Below are positions 13,050 to 24,030 of a DNA stretch of 64,000 nucleotides, in pieces. This DNA is from Pyrenophora tritici-repentis (lineage: Eukaryota; Ascomycota; Dothideomycetes; Pleosporales; Pleosporaceae), in the NCBI RefSeq assembly GCF_003171515.1, contig NC_089390.1:1364001-1428000 (forward strand), in the 5' to 3' direction. Below the pieces are notes generated by a model. It saw only the letters and a list, made by a program, of their open reading frames with translations. It was not told the origin of the DNA and searched no databases. Within the stretch, counting starts at the first letter, position 1. The number at the start of each line of letters is the position of its first letter. The translations under genes were made by a program, and so were the position numbers.

Positions 13050-14644
13050 CTACTCCTCCATTCTTCCAAAGATTTCGTCGTCGTCCTCGTCGATGCGGCC
13101 GGTGCTGCGCGAGTTTGAATAGCGGTAGTCCTCTTCGTCGGCGAAGTGGTCGTCATCCATGTCGACATCTTTGCTCTCGCTGTGGTAGCGGTAGCTGTTG
13201 CGCATGCTTGACTGCTGCGCCGTGACCGTGGTGCTGCCAGACAAGGAGCGCGTGTGGAAGTCGAGGAACTTGGCCGGCAGCGGTGGCACGGGAGGCACGT
13301 CCGGCGGCAGTGCGACAGGACCCGTCTTGGGGGTGCCGTAAGAGCAGCTCAGCAGGCCGACGGCAGCAGCGAGGTCAGCATGGTCATTACCGTCGTCGTG
13401 ATAGGAGCCGGCAACCGAGGTGCCTGAAGTGGTGGGACGGTCAGACACATTACTCCATTGACGGAAGTGGCCGCCGTTGTTGTTGTGGTGGTGGCTGTTG
13501 CCGTGGTCGGAGAAGACGGTGGACTGGTACGACTGGCTGTATGCGGAGCTGTTTGTGGAGTAGCGCTTGGCGGAGCGGGAGCCAAAGTGCGAGTGAGGGA
13601 AGGAGCCCACGGCATGGTCATGGTCATCGAGTTGCGGGGGCGGGGTAGTTTCAGTGGAGCTCAACTCCTCACGCAGGTCAGACGAGCCGGAAGCCGGGGG
13701 AGAGGAGCGGTCGCTGTGCTCGCCGTCGCTCTCCTTGTTCATGGCGACGAGGACCGAGGCGGCCTCGAGCAGCTGCACCTGCTGGTGCTTTGAGATGAGC
13801 AGCTTAGACGTGTACTGCCACTCTGGCGTGTGCTCCCAACTAGAACAAAAGTCAACGCAGAACGTGAGAGAAGCATTGCAATTTGTGTATGCGTGCAAGT
13901 GAGGAAAGGGCATTCGTCATGAGGCATGAAAGTATGTGGGAGGGCCATGGTTGTTGGCAAAGGGTGACTAACAGGTGCTTGGTCAGACAGCTGCTATGCT
14001 TGTAGCCTTTCCCACATTTTTCACATCTCAGATCGCTACCACTTCGCTTGCTGGCGTCGGCCTTTGACAGGCGAGAGCCCTCGCTGGCGCGACGATTCCG
14101 CGACTTGGAGCCGGCCTTGTCCTGCTCCAGCATCGTCGCCAGCGAGGGTCCGTCGGTGAGGGCCTCGCTCTTGGCCGCCGCCGCGCCGTAGCTACTGGGG
14201 CCAAACTGCGTATGCGCACCATTACCTGGCATGCTCGAGGCCATGGCCGCTGAGTTGAGTGCCATGCCCGGCCCCCGGAACTGCGAGGCCGGCTTCGACG
14301 AGCGGCGCGGTCCGTTGCTACTGCTGCTACTACTGCCAGCCTCCAGCGGAGCCCCCGATATGCCCTTGGCCGCAGCAGCCAGAGCGGCGACATTGCTGAC
14401 GGGCGTCTGGCTCATGCTCTTCCTGCGGGTGACGCGATGCGCCGGGTTGAGGCTGGCGGCCGATATCGAGTGCGAGTGCGGCCGGTTCTTGGGTAGCGAG
14501 CCGGCCATGGTGCTGGACGAGTGCCGTTGCTGGCTGGCAGGTCGGACGTTGATGGGTTCCTTGCAGGTCGAATATGGTCAGCGCAATCCAAGAGCTGCAA
14601 TTGCCGCGTCGGCAGTGTGTTGTAGGTACCTTGAGGACAGTCAT
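13050..14644 (-). CDS. single C2H2 zinc-finger protein, putative transcription regulator
   Basis: Three exons on the minus strand, 14644-14630, 14559-13973 and 13839-13050, with introns of 70 and 133 nt, give 463 aa. The first exon encodes only MTVLK; it splices in frame to EPINVRPASQQRHSSST and then MAGSLPKNR. The 133-nt intron interrupts the zinc finger and splicing completes it: CEKCGKGYKHSSCLTKH, then LWEH, a C-x2-C-x12-H-x3-H finger near residues 180-200, followed by TPEWQYTSKLLISKHQQVQ, a strongly conserved extension in fungal homologues. The rest is disordered: an R/S-rich N-terminus, His/Asn runs, a Pro-rich segment and an acidic C-terminus (VDMDDDHFADEED). One finger plus the conserved extension suggests a regulator; targets are unknown. 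Unusually long non-coding regions flank it on both sides. Confidence 0.85.
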
Positions 14645-17275
14645 GTTGGTTTAAAAAAAGTCTCGCCGACCTCGGGTGTTTGCTTTGTTCTCCCAGCTTC
14701 GTCAGCAGGGCGCCGCGGATTTGTTGCACAGCCTACGAGTCGTCGGGGCTACAGGGCAAATGCAGGGCAGCGCCGGGCGTGGGCGTGGGCGTGTAGAAAT
14801 AATTATCAGCGGATGTGTGCGAAGAGGCGTCTGCTAGCTGGACAGGCGCTTTTGGCTTCGGCTTCGTTCAAAAATAAAGCGTGTGGACAGGTCCCGGAAT
14901 GCTATTCGACAAGTGGGGGGACGCCCGAGCTTCTGATATTGAGTTACTGTGTCCAACGGAGAGTCTCGATTGCGCAGCCTGAGAAATGCGGCCAATATGC
15001 CCAGTTTCAGACGCGATAGCAGTCGTAGCTAAGGTAGGGGACGATGGAGATTGTTGCAACAATTACACATGCAGCAACTTTTTATTGTTTGGTCGCAAAC
15101 ATGGCACGCGGCATCTGGGGTCAGCCGGACGCTTCACAGCCCTCAGCCCGACCAACGTGACTGATAACTTGACCCCCCGGCCGCCTCCTCTCGAGGTACC
15201 CGGCAAGACAGTTTGTAGTGGCTGACGCGAGCGACTGCGACGAGGCCCCCTCTGCCACTTTCTATTAAAGCCGCGCTGGTCCGTGGAAGTGATGGGACGC
15301 GGCCATTCCCTCACCCTCTGATTGCGTGTTTCAGCGCTCCTACACGCGGCCTCTGCCCACCAGCCTCTGACTCTGCCTCCCTCTCTTCCACCTTCCATGG
15401 CCATGCAGGAATCCAGGAACCTTTTTTTGTTCCTGGCCCAACCCAGCTTATCGAGGCACCGTTCAGAGTGGACCGCCTCTTGTGCGTCCCCGCTTCTGTG
15501 ATTCGAGCATGAATTCATGTCAGGACACCATGTACCGCAATGGGTAACGCCGATCGCTGCCATAGCCGCTTGGACCAGTCCGGTTCGGGCGGATCAAGGA
15601 CACGGGGAACCGAGCGCGTCTGGAGACTTGTGGCTAACCAAGAGCCGATCGCTGCTGTGTCTGGCCCTGCGCTACACAAAGATCATCGGCCGCCAACATG
15701 TGTTTGCGCCATGCTCGTCTGCGACACGCATCGCTTTGGTTGCAACTTTGTCAGACACCGAAGTAGAGACTAGAGGCCATTTCCCAACGCCTTCGGATAG
15801 CGAGACAGACGCTTGGCGCAATCGCGATCGGTCGACGGCCGGGCGTCTGTGCTGCACATTATCGCGCAGGCGAGCCCCCCAGTCTCGCTATTCGCTCCTG
15901 TGGGGGCGCTGCCTGTAAGACGCACCACACATTGAGCGACACATGACGACCTGACAGCCGTCCAAAAAAGCCGCTCCTTTGCTGCACTGCAACTCATGGC
16001 TGGACCACTGCCGTCGTAATATGTAGCTGTCGGGATCGGCCACGATCAACAAGGTCGAGATCGCGGCCTGTCGCAGGGGTACATGGAGCGCCACAATCGC
16101 GGTTGCAGTTGCGGTTGGCTGCTTGCGAATGCGATGGCTCCGGTGAGGACAATGCCATAGCCAACACATGTCGGATACGATCCGGTTGTATTGGCATCCA
16201 ATCAAAGAACCACTCACACAGTCTGGATCCCGAGCCGGCTTTGTTGTGGGGAAGCAGTACACTGTACGTAACTCCAGCGTCCAGTCGTGTCTTTATTCAT
16301 ATGCACGTCGTGCAAGAGGGGTTCAATTTCGCGCCTGCCGATTCGGGAGTGCCATGGCACTGGATTTCCTCCCACTGACAGATTGCACACCTGACTGAGG
16401 GGTAGAGACGCGCGAATGTATACATTTGCATCCCATCTTTCATCAACTAGTACCCTAACTGCCACCGTGTTTCCCACTCGGCCCGGAACCCTGCCCGACG
16501 GACAAAGAGGAGAAAGATCCACCGCGGCCGAAACCTCCGCCTTGTCCACCGTGGCTGAGCTTGTCACTAGCACGTGCAACTTGCCAGTCTGAAGCCAAAC
16601 AAAGCAAGTTTCATATCACTCGTGTGACGTCAGTCGTGATTTTAATAAAAAAAAATCAATGTCACAACAGCACAAGTAACATAACTACAATCCATCATTC
16701 ATCATGACGTGGGCAGCCTTGGTGTCACTGGGACATGACACAAGACTAAATGTCTTCAGATTGCTTGTCACCAACATCGCAATCTGCTTCCATGCCGACG
16801 AGAAAAAGAAACGGTCAAGACAATTTCTTGCTGCAGATACGTAACAGTTGCAAGCGTCGTACACTTGTTTCTACATGAGACTGTCGAACCATGGACCCGT
16901 GACATGTCGAGTAATGTGCTGCTGTCGATTGCCCAGAAGCCTAAGCTACGGCGAGTGTCAAACAAACAAGGCATCCGTTGCCTCACTTTGACTGGAAATT
17001 TGTTGAGATTTGAGCGAATGTGTTCGGCCTCAGTGACGGTGAGCAAGGTCCGAGGTGCGATGGCAGTGCAACTCCAACACTCCTTAGTCAGCCGCTCACG
17101 TGACGTACATTCGTCACTGCTCGCAGCCATGTCCAGACACAGCTGCCTGTGTCGCAATCTTGACCGCACCCGCACAGTGTACACAATTCTCAACCACTGT
17201 CTCGCAAACCGGAAAGAACCAAGCTAGCGCATATATCCCATAAGTCTCCGACAGCACTTTTCTACCGCTTCCACA
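14645..17275. other. long divergent promoter region (C2H2 gene / Rab5 gene)
   Basis: About 2.6 kb between two divergent start codons. Open frames on both strands are short and unlike proteins. The length is typical of a regulator gene with a long leader. An ATATAT element lies at about 17231, 45 bp before the Rab gene's start. Nothing else is supported. Confidence 0.45.
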
Positions 17276-18090
17276 ATGGCGGACGCATCCGCGCAACCGA
17301 AGCCCAGCAGCAGCGTCAAGCTGGTGCTGCTAGGAGAGGCAGCTGTCGGAAAGTCTTCCCTGGTCATGCGCTTCGTGAACAATGACTTTCAAGAGAACAA
17401 GGAGCCTACTATTGGAGGTAAGTGCATAAGCCGGGCCCGGCGGCGACTCTGTTGCAGGAACCATTCAGCGGCTGGGACTATGCTAACTGAAGCTCGATAG
17501 CCGCCTTCCTTACGCAGAAATGCAATCTGCCCACCAGGACTATCAAGTTCGAGATCTGGGATACCGCAGGTCAAGAACGCTTCGCCTCACTCGCACCCAT
17601 GTACTACCGTAACGCCCAAGCCGCCCTCGTAGTCTACGATATCACCAAGCCCTCCTCCCTCACAAAAGCCCAACATTGGGTTGCTGAATTACACCGCCAA
17701 GCTTCACCGGGCATTGTTATCGCGCTCGTGGGAAACAAGTTCGACTTGGCGGCTGCAGCTGGCGAGGAAAGCCCGGAAGACGCAGATGCTGCGCCAGCCG
17801 CTGAGGGCGACGAGGAGCCAACAGAAGACGGCGCCGACTCAAGGAGAGTACCCAGCAAGACCGCAAAGTCATATGCGGATGAGGAGAGTTTACTGTTCTT
17901 CGAGACGAGTGCAAAGACCGGGCACAATGTCGCAGACGTCTTTACAGCCATCGCGAACGCAATTCCGGAGACAAGTCTGAAAGGACCCCGCGGTGTGGGC
18001 GGTCAGACGAACCTCGGCAGGCAGGAGGATGCGCGAGTGAACCTGGGCAGCGCGCGGACAGAGGGTCCCAAAGAGGGCTGCGCATGCTGA
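17276..18090 (+). CDS. RAB5: Rab5-family small GTPase (Ypt52-like, with acidic insert)
   Basis: Two exons (17276-17417, 17501-18090; 83-nt intron with branch site TGCTAAC) encode 243 aa. All G-protein motifs are present: P-loop GEAAVGKSS near residue 22, [13 protein letters not shown] and ETSAKTG. The C-terminus ends CAC, a CxC motif for double geranylgeranylation. Rab5 GTPases direct early endosome fusion and vacuolar sorting. Between NKFD and the next helix there is an insert of about 35 residues rich in Ala, Glu and Asp ([20 protein letters not shown]). Yeast Ypt52 also carries an insert here, so I place it in that branch rather than the Vps21 branch, with moderate confidence. Confidence 0.92.
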
Positions 18091-18570
18091 GGGGTTGGGC
18101 GTCCACATTGTAATCATTTTCTAGACCAAATTTCAGTGCACCAAGAAACCAGTCTTTACCCAAGCCTATACCCGTCCTCCATCGTTAGTAATTAGCTCTA
18201 TTCGATTTTTCTCTTGTCGACATCAGGCGCTGGACGGGATAGTATCACATATATTACGAGCAACACCATAGTTCATAAATTGCACATGATATCACTACAA
18301 TTCAGAAGCCTTGGGTCGTTCTTTCTCGTCATGTTTCTCGCCGCAGCTTAGACACTGTTTTGACAACGTGTGCTCAGACCACACATATCTTGTCTCGGAG
18401 TCTTGACTCGACAGCTACTAGTTAGTTAGGCTTTGCCGAGCTTGTCAGCCTGCCCCACATGTGCGGTCCTGTACACTGACGTTTTCATTTACTGTACCTC
18501 TTCAGACTCCTCCCTACAGTTCTTACTCCTCGCGCTCCAGACACTTGGCCGCATATATCAAAACCCAAAG
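18091..18570. other. intergenic, nothing recognised
   Basis: Spacer between the Rab5 gene and the broken gene at 18571. No RNA gene, repeat or coding signal is recognised. Confidence 0.5.
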
Positions 18571-19585
18571 ATGGAGAACAAAAGCTCATCTGAGAAACCT
18601 GCCCAACGTGTCATATCACCAACAGAGCTAGAGGAATTTCTATGACCTTCTTCAGGCACAATGAAAACTACCTCTGGACAAATGGCTCAACAAGAATCAC
18701 TGTTCTTCAATTTACCCCTCGAGCTTAGGTGGCGGATTCTGGATTATACCTTTGCCAACCTGCGCGTATCTTTCAATCACATCAACATGCGGATTGGAGC
18801 AGTATACCCTCCTCCAAGAACTGACGAACACAACTATCTTCGCCGTAATATGTACAGGACCAGGTACTATGAGAAACTACCAACAGGATCACCTACGTGG
18901 ATGTTGCTCAACAAATAAATGTAGTCCAAATGTCTCCAACACTTCCGCCCATATACCGAATTCTACTGTATGAACGGTCCCAAAACGCCATTACAACTAC
19001 ACGGAACGCCACTCGGATCGCATGGTCTTCGCTTAGACCATGCCCATGTCATCAGCTCTGACGACTCAATAGTTCATACGTTGCATGTAACGCAAAAGCT
19101 GGACGCAAGAAACAAACGGTACTTCGAATATAATTTGGAGCCCAAGAGTGAAGCATTTTCCTGACAAGCGACTAGCTTTCTTGCGCGATCTTCCGCTTTT
19201 TAAGGACCTGTCGCTGATCCTCCGCCTCAAGTTTTGGATTCCGGGGGATTTCAATCCTTGGGTTGACCCAGTACATTCTGGTATTGCCTTTCTTGAAGAG
19301 CTACCTAAAGGCTTGCACGAGGCCCACACTGTATTGCAGATGAATAGATACCAGTATCTGATGCTTGATAAGATCAAGCTAGAGTTGTGGCGTATTGCGC
19401 GAGAACTCAATACCAGCCCTGGAGAAGAGATGAAGGAGGATTGGCTCTGCTACGACATTGAACATAAGCAGCCACAACCAGTGGACGACTGTGGGCATCC
19501 ATACTATCACTGGCGTATGATGGTTACCCCTGCAGCTCATAGGCGAAACTGTGTACTACATGTAAAAGAGGGAAAAGGGGTATGA
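18571..19585 (+). pseudogene. broken LPxEIR/F-box-like (2EXR-like) gene
   Basis: One frame reads MENKSSSEKPAQRVISPTEL up to a TGA at 18643, continues with SLFFNLPLELRWRILDYTFA, an F-box/2EXR-like start, to TAA and TAG codons near 18916-18924, then continues as HVISSDDSIVHTLHVTQKLD to about 19160. There a frameshift moves coding to another frame (HFPDKRLAFLRDLPLFKDL), which runs to 19585. Sequence between the stops is still protein-like, so these are recent lesions rather than introns; no suitable donor precedes the TAA. All three stops could arise by single C-to-T changes from Arg or Gln codons. The family is common in Pleosporales and of unknown function. A complex intron structure is the alternative, but I found no consistent one. 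Confidence 0.6.
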
Positions 19586-20021
19586 GTAGGTGTGGATTTG
19601 GATATCAGGGCCGTGTCGATTGGTCCACTCTTTTGCGCTTTCACAAGTAACGATTCATATAGTCACCTTAGATACTTGAACATATATAAATCTTTATAAT
19701 CAAAGACATACTAGACAATAACTGTCTCTGCTATTTTCATGTCGAACTTTCGTGACGTTGGCTGTTTTGTCACTTTGACATTATCATAGCCCCTCAGCGC
19801 GTCCAATCACTGCGGGGTCGCTGCACATTTCTCGCACTAACCTTTTGCGCACACCTCATCACCAAGACGAGACCACCTTCCAAGGCCACCATACGTGACT
19901 CAATATTCATCCAAAGCAAAGCATTCGCCCAACTGAATCTCATTCACACCATATTGACTCTGGGAAGATCTTGCAGTACCTCGCCAAAATTTCACGACTA
20001 TTTACAAGAGCAGTCAACACC
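19586..20021. other. intergenic, Tpt1 promoter region
   Basis: Spacer between the broken gene and Tpt1. AT-rich around 19670-19740. Nothing else is recognised. Confidence 0.4.
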
Positions 20022-21169
20022 ATGGCAAGAGGCGGCCGGGGTGGAGGTAGTCGCAACCCAGGGAATCAGCCAAGAGAAGTGCAAGTATCGAGAAAGATCA
20101 GTTGGCTGCTGAGGCATGGTGCCAGTCAAGAAGGATTGAACTTGGGCAAGGGTGGCTATGTCAATGTGCAGGACGCGGTAAGTCTGATTGAAGTCATTAT
20201 CTGCAAAGTCTATCTGGTCACATCCAAAAGAAAGAAAGTACCATCAAAGAGCAAGGGATACTCGCGGAAATTCAAAGTTGCAATGAACTTCTATAGTAAA
20301 GAATACATTGGAGTCAACTACATACTGACACCCTCTCACAGCTCAACACCCACGCCCTGAAGAGCCTGAGAATCACATTCGTAGAACTCCGCGACATAGT
20401 CGCAAACAACGACAAACAGCGCTTCTCCATGATCCCCGCATCATCACTCGACCAAGTCCCAGCCGACGACAACACCACTGATCAGCCAGCCCCGGAACAA
20501 CCGTTCCCAAGCATCTCCGACTCCGACAACCCAGCAGACTACCTGATCCGCGCAAACCAAGGCCACTCCATCAAAGTCGACTCCGAAGGTCTCCTCGTCC
20601 CAATCACCAAAGAGACCGGCAACATCCCCGACACAGTTGTCCACGGCACCGATGAGCGTGCGTGGAACCTTATCCTCAAGGGCGGCGGCCTGCGTCGTAT
20701 GGGGCGGAATCATATCCACTTTGCGTCGGGCTTGCCCGCTGGCTTCAAGGCCCTCGATTCGAGCTCTGCGTCTACAGAGGAGAAGGAAGCTGCGCCTGTC
20801 ATCTCTGGTATGCGCAAGAATTCGTCTGTGCTCATCTATGTTGATATCGAGACTGCCATGGCTGCTGGTATCAAATTTTTCGTGTCGGAGAATGGCGTTA
20901 TTTTGACGGAGGGGGATGAGAACGGACTGTTGTCATATACCTTCTTCAAGCTGGTGGAGAGTAGGAAGAAGGATGGGGGTGTGTTGATGAGTGATGGCAA
21001 GTTGCCCGAGGGGGTGGTTGTGAATGTCGAGGAGTGGGAGGCTGAGATCGGTGATGGCAAGAGAGGCAATAGGGGAGGACGGGGAGGAAGAGGTGGTAGA
21101 GGCGGTCGTGGTAGGGGAGGCAAGGCAAGAGCAGGTGAAGATGCGAAGGATACGACTGCCGAAGCTTAG
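20022..21169 (+). CDS. TPT1: tRNA 2'-phosphotransferase Tpt1
   Basis: Two exons (20022-20177, 20342-21169; 164-nt intron) encode 327 aa. Tpt1 removes the splice-junction 2'-phosphate left after fungal tRNA ligation, transferring it to NAD+. Family motifs are present: SRKISWLLRHGASQEGL (catalytic Arg-His), then HGTDERAWNLILKGGGLRRM and GRNHIHFASG (catalytic Arg and His). I chose ATG 20022 because of its strong context (CACCATGG); an in-frame upstream ATG at 19971 would add 17 residues (MQYLAKISRLFTRAVNT) that look like a weak organelle leader. Both ends carry RGG-type sequence: ARGGRGGG at the start and a GGRGGRGG tract in the last 35 residues, likely aiding RNA binding. An acidic/Pro linker of about 50 residues splits the two conserved lobes. 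Confidence 0.93.
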
Positions 21170-21382
21170 GTACAACACCACGATCACCATGCAAAAGAGG
21201 TAAAGGGGTTAAAGTTCCCACACGACCTTGTCGCGGACTGATCAGAAATTTTTGCTACTGAAGAAAGGAAAATTATGTATGTATAATACAAAGAGGTATA
21301 TCGCAGAAGTTCCGCCCGCGCCAGAATATGCGTCTAATGCATGGAAACGCCGGTTGAACCCAAACAGGAAAACAAAGGAGGA

Positions 21383-24030
21383 TTAGCACTTTTCGTTCAC
21401 TTGGCTCAACCGCTTCTGCCTTTCGGCAGCCTCAGCAAAGTAATCTTTCGCAACAACACCCTCGCTCCTCAGCTGCTCACTGCTCGGGCGACTGGCACCC
21501 GTGAACTGTGGGGGATGCAGACCAGGAGAGTGCGCATGTTCAGGCTCAGTGATGATAGCATACGAGATGCCACCACCCGTGTCGACACGATCGAGATCCG
21601 CCGAGCCACGCACCTCGTCGTCCTCAGAGTTACCACGGCCTCTCTGTCCAACCGTGCGAACAGTAAGGCGACGACCAACACCGCAAGCTTGTTCCTCTTC
21701 GAGACGGATGACGCACTCGACGGCCTTTTCGTCTTCGATGACCTTGGGATGACGCTTTGCGAAGTAACGGGCGTACTTGTAGAGAGACCAGTAGCAGCTT
21801 GCGACGTTGACAAAGGTCAAGACGATCTTGTACGGTAGGTAGTACACGTACATGAGCTGCCAGCCTACGCGCTCGTTCTTCTTGCGGAGGTGAACCTCGT
21901 TGAAGATGATGACGTTGATGAGGTACATGACGATTGTAGCGGCGAGGAGGTAACCACAGAAGGAAGGACGCACAATAAAGGAAATGGGGAGAATGAATGG
22001 CGTGAGTAGGTAAAGGAGAGTTTCGTAGACCTAGAGGGAGAATTTGTTAGCATGCTGGTGTATTGGAACGGTCAAGTTAGGGTGCTTACTTCTTGGAAGA
22101 CGAAAATCTTTGCGCCGACCTCCCACCACCCGAGTTTCCAGCTACCGAAGATGTAGGCCATGTTGTAGTACATTCCGTTGACGAAGAAGAAGTTCCATCG
22201 CTTAAAGCGTTGGCTGAAAATTGTCATTTCGCCGAAGCCACCGCGCGAGCCGCCGCTGGAGATGAAGACTGCGGTCGGGGTTTCCGTTTCGACAAAGACG
22301 TGCGAGCACATCTTGATGCGCGATCCCAGTTTGCGGGCGACGTGACCAAAAAACCAATCCTCAGAGACGCTGAAGCCCGGGTGTTCATGGAAGGTCTTAA
22401 CGAGAAGTTCACGGTCCCAAAGTGAGATGGCGCCGTGAGGGAAGGTGGCGGATCCGACTTTGCCTGCAAACTCGCGCTGAATACCGCTGAGCTTGTACTC
22501 GAGATCCTGGGCCTGCTGGCAAAGGTTTCCTTTCGATGAGTTGGGGCCGACACTTTTGATAGTGTAGCCGATGCACATTACTCTGCCGGTCAGACGTTCG
22601 GTGACGACAGGGAAGTTGTCAGGGAGAGCGCAGTCATCGTCGATGAGCAGAACGTTCTTGAATGCCTTTGCAGCATAGCAGCCAACGAATTGAGCAACGA
22701 TTTTGGAACCGATAGGTGACCAAATATGGTTCACACCATATGGGCGACAGACCTCTTCAGTGTTGTCGAGCGGTGTGGGACTGTTTCCGTTGGCGATGAC
22801 GAAGATGTGAGACGGAGGGAAGATCTTCAAAGCGGCTTCGAGTGTGTTGGCAATGAGTCCTGCAGACTTGTAGCATGGAATCATGAGGCAGGTATCTGAG
22901 ACGTTGGACTGAATCTTGGTTTCACCACTCGTGTCGGCAGGCGGAGGGTCTTTCTCGAAGAGGATGAGAAGAGGAGCGTATGCGTAGCTGTGGATGAGTC
23001 AGTTTGGAGTTCATACTGTTCAAGAAGCCGAGAAAACTCACAATAGCGCGATTCCGAGGGTAATACCAAATCCACCAGGTAGAACAAACTTGGTTTGTAC
23101 CACCCAGTACATCCACCAAACGGCGCCTTTCCACAAAGGCAAGCCGATGAGAACAAAGTACACGAAAAGAACCAAGAACAGGTAGATGGAACCCTCGAAA
23201 GTATTCTGCACCCACTTCTTTCGCTGGATGTCAACACCCTTCTTCTTCGCCTTCTCATATGTTCCGTACATTTCGCTTCTCTTGAAGTAAGATGCATTCG
23301 TCATACTTCGCTGGAGAGCATCAGGCACTATACGGTCAACGATAGTTCGCACTGTTCCTTTCCGTTGGGGCATGCCATCGTGTGTAGCCGCAGGTTGTCG
23401 GGGCAAGTTGTCCACTGATGTGCGGGCCGAGTTGTTCTCTGTTGCGAAAGGATTGCTTCGGATAGAGTTTGCCTTGGACGCAAAGGGATCACTATCAGAC
23501 CATTTGGATGTGCTGGAACTCCTCTTGAGGTTCTCACGCGAAGGAGCACGACTCATTCGAGGGGTGGATAGAATTTCGTTGTCGCCCTGGATGTAAGAGA
23601 GAGTTCTGTAGGCTCTTGGGTTTTCGTCTTCTTCAGTGGGTGATGCTAGTCCACTCATGTGTGAATTCCTCTTGCCACTGTTGCTGAACCATGATAATCT
23701 GCTGTGCCTCTTTCGTTCGCCCTGTGTATCCGTCCGCTCGAGGTGGGCAGAGCCTTGAGTGTGATTGCGACGTAAGCTTCCCATCCGCTCCGGATCGAGG
23801 AATGGGTTTTCTTGTGAGGGCTCCCATCCACCGGCGTGTGTGGTGTGTGTGTTGTCCCGCTTCGATCCGAGTTTACCCACAGTGCGGAGCAGATGTGCGG
23901 GAACTGTGACATCTTGAGTAGGAGAGGGGATGATCTCGCTGGATCGACGGGTAGCAGCAGGTCTATCAAAATACTCTGCTCTTTGGGAAGGTACGGCAGA
24001 CCCGTATGGGTGATCTGAAGGAGACGGCAT
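21383..24030 (-). CDS. GT2 polysaccharide synthase (Cps1/hyaluronan-synthase-like)
   Basis: Three exons on the minus strand, 24030-23042, 22987-22090 and 22030-21383, with introns of 54 and 59 nt, give 844 aa. Residues 1-230 are disordered and Ser/Arg-rich. Transmembrane segments follow (GSIYLFLVLFVYFVLIGL and GFGITLGIALF...PLLILF). The GT2 catalytic domain starts at LMIPCYKSAGLIANTLEA and includes VLLIDDDCALPDNF (metal-binding Asp residues), SEDWFFGHV (catalytic Asp) and a QxxRW-like motif, FSQRFKRWNF. More membrane segments follow (TLLYLLTPFILPISFIV, GYLLAATIVMYLINVIIF). Homologues include Cryptococcus Cps1, and I believe the Zymoseptoria GT2 protein needed for hyphal growth on surfaces. 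The sugar polymer made here is not known. The C-terminal 150 residues are again disordered. Confidence 0.88.

Noticed and set aside
13283..13793. Long plus-strand frames inside the C2H2 gene
   Set aside because: They are shadows of low-complexity coding sequence (His, Asn, Asp runs) on the minus strand.
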